Origin: JAPYTU01 sp036166735
GTDB taxonomy: Bacteria > Bacteroidota > Bacteroidia > Cytophagales > MED-G16
DNA length: 10,856 nt
Direction of reading: 5' to 3'
Assembly: GCA_036166735.1 (NCBI GenBank)
Contig: JAYZHG010000121.1
Coordinates: 1 to 10,856 of the forward strand
The notes beneath the pieces are model-generated. The model was not told the origin of the DNA. It searched no databases and saw only the letters and a program-made list of their open reading frames with translations. A program made the translations under genes and the position numbers. Below are positions 6,228 through 10,856 of this stretch, piece by piece. Each line of letters starts with the position of its first letter. Positions within the stretch are counted from its first letter, which is position 1.

Positions 6228-9206
6228 GACATTATAATCATTTTGTATCAGATTAAATTTTGACTTAATTTCATCTAATCTGATATATGCATCATTTCCT
6301 GGTTTTTGATCAGCTCTACTTAACATTGACATTAGATAACTTAACTGATTTATAAGCATAGGTTGCATATAAGGACCTTCTTTAATAGAAATTTTGTTTT
6401 TTATTAATTTTAACTGTTTAATTCTTTTATTATTATTATTATTATTATTTAATTCATTATTTAACTTGAATTCAAATTGCCTTAAATCACTAAGTAGAGC
6501 AGTTGTTTCAAGTAAAAAGTTTTCTTGTTCTACATAAGTATCATCGTTTATATGTGATAATCTAGGATCAGCTAAAACACTGAAATTTCTCTCAAACTTC
6601 TTATCATCAATCTGCATGACAACCTTATAATTTCCAGGTTTTACAAGTGGACCATTTCTATATGATCTACTCACATTATTATGCCAAGAACCCTTATGTC
6701 GCATATTCCAATGAAACCTGTTTATTCCTTTTTTTAAAGAAATTAAACTACTTGAAATAGATATAAAATCATTTGTAGACATTGAATATTCTTCTATTGT
6801 TTCTTCTTTATTTACACTAGAATAAGAGTTAATTAAATTATTATTTGAATTGTAGATTGAAAAAGTAATTTTTTCAATATTACTATTTACTAAATAATCA
6901 AAATCTATACTTGGTTCAGAGTAACTAATGTGATTAGTATTTCTATATCTATCTCTATATCTAATAGAATTATTCACAGGATATAAATTCATATCTTCAC
7001 TTAAATTATATCTTAATAAATTAATGTTATCTAAAATCCAAAATGATCTTCCCATTGTAGATAAAATTAGATTTCCTCTATGAATTTTAATGTCTGTAAC
7101 AGGTGTAACTGGTAAATTTAATTGTAAACTTTCCCAATTTTTTCCATCATCATAAGAAACATACATTCCAAACTCTGTTCCTGCATATAACAAGCCTTCC
7201 CTTATAGGATCTTCTCTTAAAACCCTAACAGGATAATTATTTGGTATTCCATTCGTTATTAATTCCCACGATTCTCCAAAATCTAATGTTTTATAGATAT
7301 ATGGTTTCCAGTCACCTAATTGGTATCTTAAAATTGTCACATAAGCTTTTTCCTTTTTAAAATGTGATGGTTCAACAGAATCAACTCTCCCTCCATTATT
7401 TAAATCATCTGGAGTTACGTTAAGCCATGTAATACCACCATCTTTAGTTAAATGAATTGGACCATCATTAGAACCAATCCATAAAATACCTTCAACTAGA
7501 GGAGATTCTCTTATTGAATATATTGTACTATAATACTCTTCACCTGTTATATCTCTAGTAATAGGGCTTCCAGATATTACCTGTTTATCATCTTCAAAAG
7601 CGGTCAAGTCTGGAGAAATTGTTTTCCATGTTTTACCATCATCAATAGTTTTATGAAGATATTGAGAACCATGATAAATAACATTGGGATTATGTGAAGA
7701 AACAAAAATTGGTGCAACTCTCTGAAATCTATATTTTAAATCCTTGGGATTATGCCCATAAATATTAGAAGCTCCTACATAATACTGCATTTCTTGTCCA
7801 GTCAACTTATTATATACACCAAACCTACCTTTACAATTAGAATAAACTATATTATGATTGCCGGGTTTAGGAACTGCAGGACCTGTTTCACATCCACCTG
7901 TGTTAATTATGTAAGCATTAGGTCCAGCTTGTACACCATAAGGTGGCCTGCTAGGAACAGCTATTGTTGAACTATTATCCTGTTGACCAGCATATAGCCA
8001 ATATGGATATTGGTCATCTACTTCAACCTGATATAATTCTGCTGTAGGTTGATTAAATTGTGTGGTCCATGTTTTTCCAGAGTTAAAGGTAATATTAGCA
8101 CCTCCATCATTTGATTGTATCCATATTGATGTGTCATTTGGATTTATCCAAATATCATGATTATCTCCATGAGGTGTAGATTTTGATTTCCATGTCTTAC
8201 CACCATTATTAGATATCATAAATCTATTTGCACTCGAGTACAAAATATTAGAATTTTTTGGGTTTGACTCAACATTTAAATAATAAAATGGCCTATTAAC
8301 TAATTCTTCTCTACTATTCATCAATTTAAATGATTTTCCCCTATCAACTGACCTATAAATACCACCTTTACCATCAGATGCTTCAATCATTGCATATAAT
8401 TTATTAGGATCTTCTTTAGATACGGCTAAATCAATTTTTCCAATATACCCTTTTGGGAGTCCATCTGATAATTTCATCCAAGTATTTCCAGCATCAACTG
8501 ACTTATATATACCACCATTTAATGAACCACTAATAATTGTCCACGGTTTTCTTTCAGCTCTCCAAGATGCAGCATATATAATATTTGAATTATCTGGAGC
8601 TAATTCTACATCAACAATACCAATTGAGTCAGAAATAAATAGAATTTTTTTCCATGATTTTCCTCCATCAATAGTTTTATAAAGACCTCTTTCTTTATTT
8701 TTTTGAAAAGGTTGTCCTATTGCAGCAACATATACATTATTTTGATTGTTTGGATCAATTTCAACTGCACCTATCTGACCCGCATTATTAAGACCAATAA
8801 AATTCCATGATTTTCCAGCATCAGTAGATTTATACATTCCTTTTCCAACAATTAAATTAGACCTAAGCCCATCAGTTCCTGTTCCTACGTATATAATATT
8901 AGGATTTTTTTGATAAACATTTATCGCACCAATCGAAGGAGATTTAAAAAAACCATCTGAAATATTTTTCCATGTAGTTCCAGCATCTGTAGTTTTCCAT
9001 AAACCTCCACCAGTTGTACCCATATAAAAAGTATATTTTAATGATTCAACACCATGAACACTAGTTACTCTACCCCCCCTAGTAGGCCCTACATTTCTAT
9101 ATTTAAGATTATTAAAGCCTATTTTATTTTCATTAGCCAAACTATTAAAAGGTCTATTTATAAAAAAAATTGAAATAACTATTAATATTATGATTTTCAA
9201 ATTCAT
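6219..9206 (-). CDS. Exported BNR/Asp-box (VPS10/sortilin-like) beta-propeller protein
   Basis: A 995-residue secreted or periplasmic protein of unknown function. The N-terminus has a Sec signal peptide: Lys4, a long Ile/Leu/Phe core (5-16), and a likely cut after NSLA (residue 24). I count eleven Asp-box motifs (D/N-x-G-x-x-W/F): near residues 73, 128, 179, 237, 287, 332, 374, 520, 588, 641 and 685, which predicts one or two beta-propellers over about residues 40-720. After these comes a beta-sandwich-like region with GINRFHWNMR (827-836) and PLVKPGNYKV (853-862), then a helical tail (about 895-990). This layout is that of a widespread family usually named 'glycosyl hydrolase' or 'BNR repeat protein'. 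I see no established sialidase active site, so no enzyme activity is claimed. It is third in the leftward operon, one base after the cyclodeaminase gene. No Shine-Dalgarno precedes the ATG. Confidence 0.88.
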   Translation of the reverse strand: MNLKIIILIVISIFFINRPFNSLANENKIGFNNLKYRNVGPTRGGRVTSVHGVESLKYTFYMGTTGGGLWKTTDAGTTWKNISDGFFKSPSIGAINVYQKNPNIIYVGTGTDGLRSNLIVGKGMYKSTDAGKSWNFIGLNNAGQIGAVEIDPNNQNNVYVAAIGQPFQKNKERGLYKTIDGGKSWKKILFISDSIGIVDVELAPDNSNIIYAASWRAERKPWTIISGSLNGGIYKSVDAGNTWMKLSDGLPKGYIGKIDLAVSKEDPNKLYAMIEASDGKGGIYRSVDRGKSFKLMNSREELVNRPFYYLNVESNPKNSNILYSSANRFMISNNGGKTWKSKSTPHGDNHDIWINPNDTSIWIQSNDGGANITFNSGKTWTTQFNQPTAELYQVEVDDQYPYWLYAGQQDNSSTIAVPSRPPYGVQAGPNAYIINTGGCETGPAVPKPGNHNIVYSNCKGRFGVYNKLTGQEMQYYVGASNIYGHNPKDLKYRFQRVAPIFVSSHNPNVIYHGSQYLHKTIDDGKTWKTISPDLTAFEDDKQVISGSPITRDITGEEYYSTIYSIRESPLVEGILWIGSNDGPIHLTKDGGITWLNVTPDDLNNGGRVDSVEPSHFKKEKAYVTILRYQLGDWKPYIYKTLDFGESWELITNGIPNNYPVRVLREDPIREGLLYAGTEFGMYVSYDDGKNWESLQLNLPVTPVTDIKIHRGNLILSTMGRSFWILDNINLLRYNLSEDMNLYPVNNSIRYRDRYRNTNHISYSEPSIDFDYLVNSNIEKITFSIYNSNNNLINSYSSVNKEETIEEYSMSTNDFISISSSLISLKKGINRFHWNMRHKGSWHNNVSRSYRNGPLVKPGNYKVVMQIDDKKFERNFSVLADPRLSHINDDTYVEQENFLLETTALLSDLRQFEFKLNNELNNNNNNNKRIKQLKLIKNKISIKEGPYMQPMLINQLSYLMSMLSRADQKPGNDAYIRLDEIKSKFNLIQNDYNVLD
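6246..6285. repeat. Perfect 10-base inverted repeat near the operon junction
   Basis: TATCAGATTA at 6246-6255 and its exact complement TAATCTGATA at 6276-6285 flank a 20-base loop. The element lies inside the 3' coding end of the propeller gene and begins 19 bases after the pxpC stop. There is no adjacent T-run on the plus strand, so it is not a classical intrinsic terminator, but it could fold at the 3' end of the pxp transcript. Chance within AT-rich coding sequence cannot be excluded. Confidence 0.45.
6429..6449. repeat. Trinucleotide microsatellite (ATT)7 encoding seven Asn
   Basis: Seven exact ATT units on the plus strand read as AAT x7 on the coding (minus) strand and encode Asn 920-926 of the propeller protein. 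They lie in its C-terminal helical tail between LNNEL and KRIK. Length changes here would stay in frame, so the tract can vary between strains without breaking the gene. Confidence 0.95.
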
Positions 9207-9207
9207 A

Positions 9208-10161
9208 TTAATTTTTTAATTTATTATAGACCGCATTAGTTATCATTATGTCCTGAACTGCAACACCAGTCAAATCTGCTACAGTAATATCATTTTCTGA
9301 TTTTCTATAACTAATTTTAGAATCTATTACTAAGCCTAATTCGACAAGATTATTCTTATCAATTAGATTTTTATCTATTGCTTTTTTTGTTTCACCTCTT
9401 TCTAAACACTGAGATATACTATCAACGACTAAGCAATCGGCCATTTTAAGTATGTTTGGATCAAGCTCTTGTTTTTCATGTGTATCTGATCCAACTGCAG
9501 TTATATGCGTTCCTTTCCTAAGATCTCCTTTATTAATTAATGGTTCAGTAGAACTTGTTGTAGTAACTATTAAATTAGCTTTAGAACATAGTTCTTTTGA
9601 AGAATCAACTGATTCAATAATAAAACCCATCTTTGACATATCATGAATGTATTTATCAATATTTTTCTTACTTCTACCCAGCACAACAACATCTTTACAA
9701 TCTGAAACCAATGCTAAATATTCAAGCTGCTTTCTTGCTTGAATACCAGTACCTAAAATTCCAATTCTATTTATTTGTTTGGGAGCTAAATACTTAGCAC
9801 AAATAGCACCAGCTATTCCAGTTCTTATATCCGTTAGATGTCCCTCATCATGTAAAACACATTTTAAATAACCAGAATTCTTATCAAACATTACCATTAA
9901 TCCATGACTCGTACTTAAACCAAGAAAATCATTTTTTGGAAATCCAGAAGCAACTTTTATGACATAGTTTTTATCACTTTTTATATAACCATATTTAATA
10001 TGAACATCTCCTGGTGGATCATCAAAAATAAGTTCTCCAACAGGAGGAACAACAGAATTACCTCTTGAATACTCAACAAAACCTTTCTCTATCGGTTTTA
10101 TTAAATCTAAACCCTTAAGTGCTTTATCTATTTGATTCCGATTATAAATTATAGAACTCAT
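9208..10161 (-). CDS. Ornithine cyclodeaminase/mu-crystallin family enzyme (EutC/BhcD-like)
   Basis: A 317-residue NAD(P)-dependent enzyme of the OCD/mu-crystallin family, normal length. Visible motifs are YVIKVASGFP (66-75), with a Lys at the usual carboxylate-binding site, and LTDIRTGIAGA (109-119), with the conserved Arg. The Rossmann loop GILGTGIQAR is at 134-143, followed by AVGSDTHEKQELDP (222-235) and DLTGVAVQD (296-304), with an Asp that could be the counterpart of the catalytic Asp. Members either cyclodeaminate ornithine or reduce cyclic or linear imines (pyrroline-2-carboxylate, iminosuccinate); the KQELD block is shared with EutC-type and imine-reducing members. The ATG at 10161 overlaps the stop of the upstream dehydratase gene (ATGA), implying coupled translation and a shared pathway. 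I favour an imine-reducing or EutC-like role over true ornithine cyclodeaminase, with moderate confidence. Confidence 0.88.
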   Translation of the reverse strand: MSSIIYNRNQIDKALKGLDLIKPIEKGFVEYSRGNSVVPPVGELIFDDPPGDVHIKYGYIKSDKNYVIKVASGFPKNDFLGLSTSHGLMVMFDKNSGYLKCVLHDEGHLTDIRTGIAGAICAKYLAPKQINRIGILGTGIQARKQLEYLALVSDCKDVVVLGRSKKNIDKYIHDMSKMGFIIESVDSSKELCSKANLIVTTTSSTEPLINKGDLRKGTHITAVGSDTHEKQELDPNILKMADCLVVDSISQCLERGETKKAIDKNLIDKNNLVELGLVIDSKISYRKSENDITVADLTGVAVQDIMITNAVYNKLKN

Positions 10162-10856
10162 AAAATTGATTTTAATGTGTCATTTCCAATATTTCCACCA
10201 CATATTACTATACCAACATTCATTCCCTTAAATAATTTTTTATTTTTTAAAAAACCAGCAACTGATACTGCAGCAGCTCCTTCAATTAATAATTTCTCAT
10301 TAGCAATAAAGAATTTAATATTTTCAACAATTTCCTCTTCTGATACAAGATAAAAATCATCTATAAACTCCTCACAAAAATTGTAAGTTATAGAATCTCT
10401 CTCTATTCCTCCAGCAGAACCCTCAGATAGAGTTGGTAACGACTCAAATTCTATAATTTTTCCTTTATTTAATGATATTTTCATTACTGGAGAATTCTCT
10501 GGTGAACATCCTATTATTTTAATATTAGAATTTATTGATTTTAAATATCCTCCAACCCCAGAAATTAAACCACCTCCACCAACAGTTATAAAAACTACAT
10601 CTAAATCTTTCATTTGATTAATCATTTCAACTCCAATCGTTCCTTGACCAGAAATCACATCAATATCATTATAAGGAGAGACAAATGATAAATTATTCTC
10701 TTCAGCATATGAAATTGCAGATGATTCAGCAATTAAACAATCATTCCCAGAATATCTTACTTCAACACCATACTTTTTTATTAATTCAACTTTTGAAGGA
10801 ACAGCATTCTCGGGAACATAAACCAAGCCTTTCATTTTTAAATTCCTTAAAGAATA
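10158..10856 (-). CDS. PLP-dependent threonine/serine dehydratase-like enzyme, C-terminal part (runs off right edge)
   Basis: The C-terminal 232 residues of a fold-type II PLP enzyme of the threonine dehydratase/serine racemase/EutB group. The Met encoded at 10835 is not the start: the frame stays open to the window edge (YSLRNLK precedes it), and the following VYVPENAVPSKVE matches the mid-protein VMPE..P..KV region of the family. The PLP-Lys segment therefore lies outside the window. Visible motifs include VISGQGTIGVEM, the phosphate-binding loop GGGGLISGVG, and CGGN near the C-terminus (usually SGGN). The protein ends directly after that motif, so there is no C-terminal ACT regulatory domain as in biosynthetic IlvA; it is a catabolic-type enzyme. 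Its partner is the overlapping cyclodeaminase-family gene. Possible substrates include threonine, 3-hydroxyaspartate or an ectoine breakdown product. Confidence 0.9.
   Translation of the reverse strand, partial: YSLRNLKMKGLVYVPENAVPSKVELIKKYGVEVRYSGNDCLIAESSAISYAEENNLSFVSPYNDIDVISGQGTIGVEMINQMKDLDVVFITVGGGGLISGVGGYLKSINSNIKIIGCSPENSPVMKISLNKGKIIEFESLPTLSEGSAGGIERDSITYNFCEEFIDDFYLVSEEEIVENIKFFIANEKLLIEGAAAVSVAGFLKNKKLFKGMNVGIVICGGNIGNDTLKSIL

Noticed and set aside
7752..7970. Plus-strand open frame inside the propeller gene
   Set aside because: It is antisense to a continuous, motif-rich coding sequence and has no recognisable domain.
6219..9206. Naming the propeller protein a sialidase or other glycosidase because of its Asp-boxes
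   Set aside because: Asp-boxes mark a fold, not an activity; no sialidase Arg triad/FRIP-type motif or other catalytic signature was identified.
9452..9646. Plus-strand open frame inside the OCD-family gene
   Set aside because: It is antisense to conserved OCD motifs, with no start context or homology.
10132..10353. Plus-strand open frame spanning the OCD/dehydratase junction
   Set aside because: It is antisense to two coupled genes and composed of complement-derived low-complexity residues.
10158..10835. The dehydratase as a complete 225-residue gene starting at the ATG at 10835
   Set aside because: The frame stays open to the window edge and the N-terminal PLP-Lys region would be missing; a gene cut by the window is the simpler reading than a truncated pseudogene.

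Overview
The window looks like part of a very AT-rich, gene-dense, streamlined bacterial chromosome. Intergenic gaps are mostly 1 to 8 bases or overlaps, and there is only one non-coding gap of any size (about 100 bases). The visible start codons lack good Shine-Dalgarno sites. The gene set (oxidative pentose phosphate enzymes, prokaryotic 5-oxoprolinase, amino-acid catabolic enzymes, one large exported beta-propeller protein) and the base composition would fit a small-genome marine heterotroph such as a low-GC alphaproteobacterium. That placement is an inference; there is no rRNA or other phylogenetic marker here. No tRNA, rRNA, CRISPR array or insertion sequence was seen.

Layout. (1) Positions 1-399, minus strand: the N-terminal third of 6-phosphogluconate dehydrogenase (gnd), running off the left edge. 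(2) Positions 400-499: a divergent intergenic region, which should hold promoters for gnd and for the rightward genes. (3) Positions 500-6227, plus strand: six tightly packed genes, zwf, pgl, an NRAMP-superfamily transporter without the metal-binding residues, and pxpA, pxpB, pxpC. Spacings are +1, +7, -1, +8 and -11 bases, so this is very likely one operon. (4) Positions 6219-10856, minus strand: three packed genes read leftward. They are a PLP-dependent threonine-dehydratase-like enzyme (running off the right edge), an ornithine cyclodeaminase/mu-crystallin family enzyme, and a 995-residue secreted BNR/Asp-box propeller protein. Spacings are -4 and +1. The two operons converge and overlap tail to tail by 9 bases.

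How the genes work together. Zwf, Pgl and Gnd make up the complete oxidative pentose phosphate branch (glucose-6-phosphate to ribulose-5-phosphate, yielding reduced coenzyme). PxpABC hydrolyses 5-oxoproline (pyroglutamate) to glutamate using ATP. The NRAMP-like protein inserted just before pxpA resembles the B. subtilis arrangement in which ycsG sits beside ycsF-kipI-kipA. Because its metal ligands are replaced, it is a candidate uptake system for 5-oxoproline or a related organic substrate rather than for metal. In the opposing operon, a beta-elimination PLP enzyme and an imine-reducing or cyclodeaminating enzyme are translationally coupled. This two-gene pattern is known from the eutB/eutC (ectoine) and bhcB/bhcD (beta-hydroxyaspartate) systems; the substrate here cannot be settled from sequence alone.
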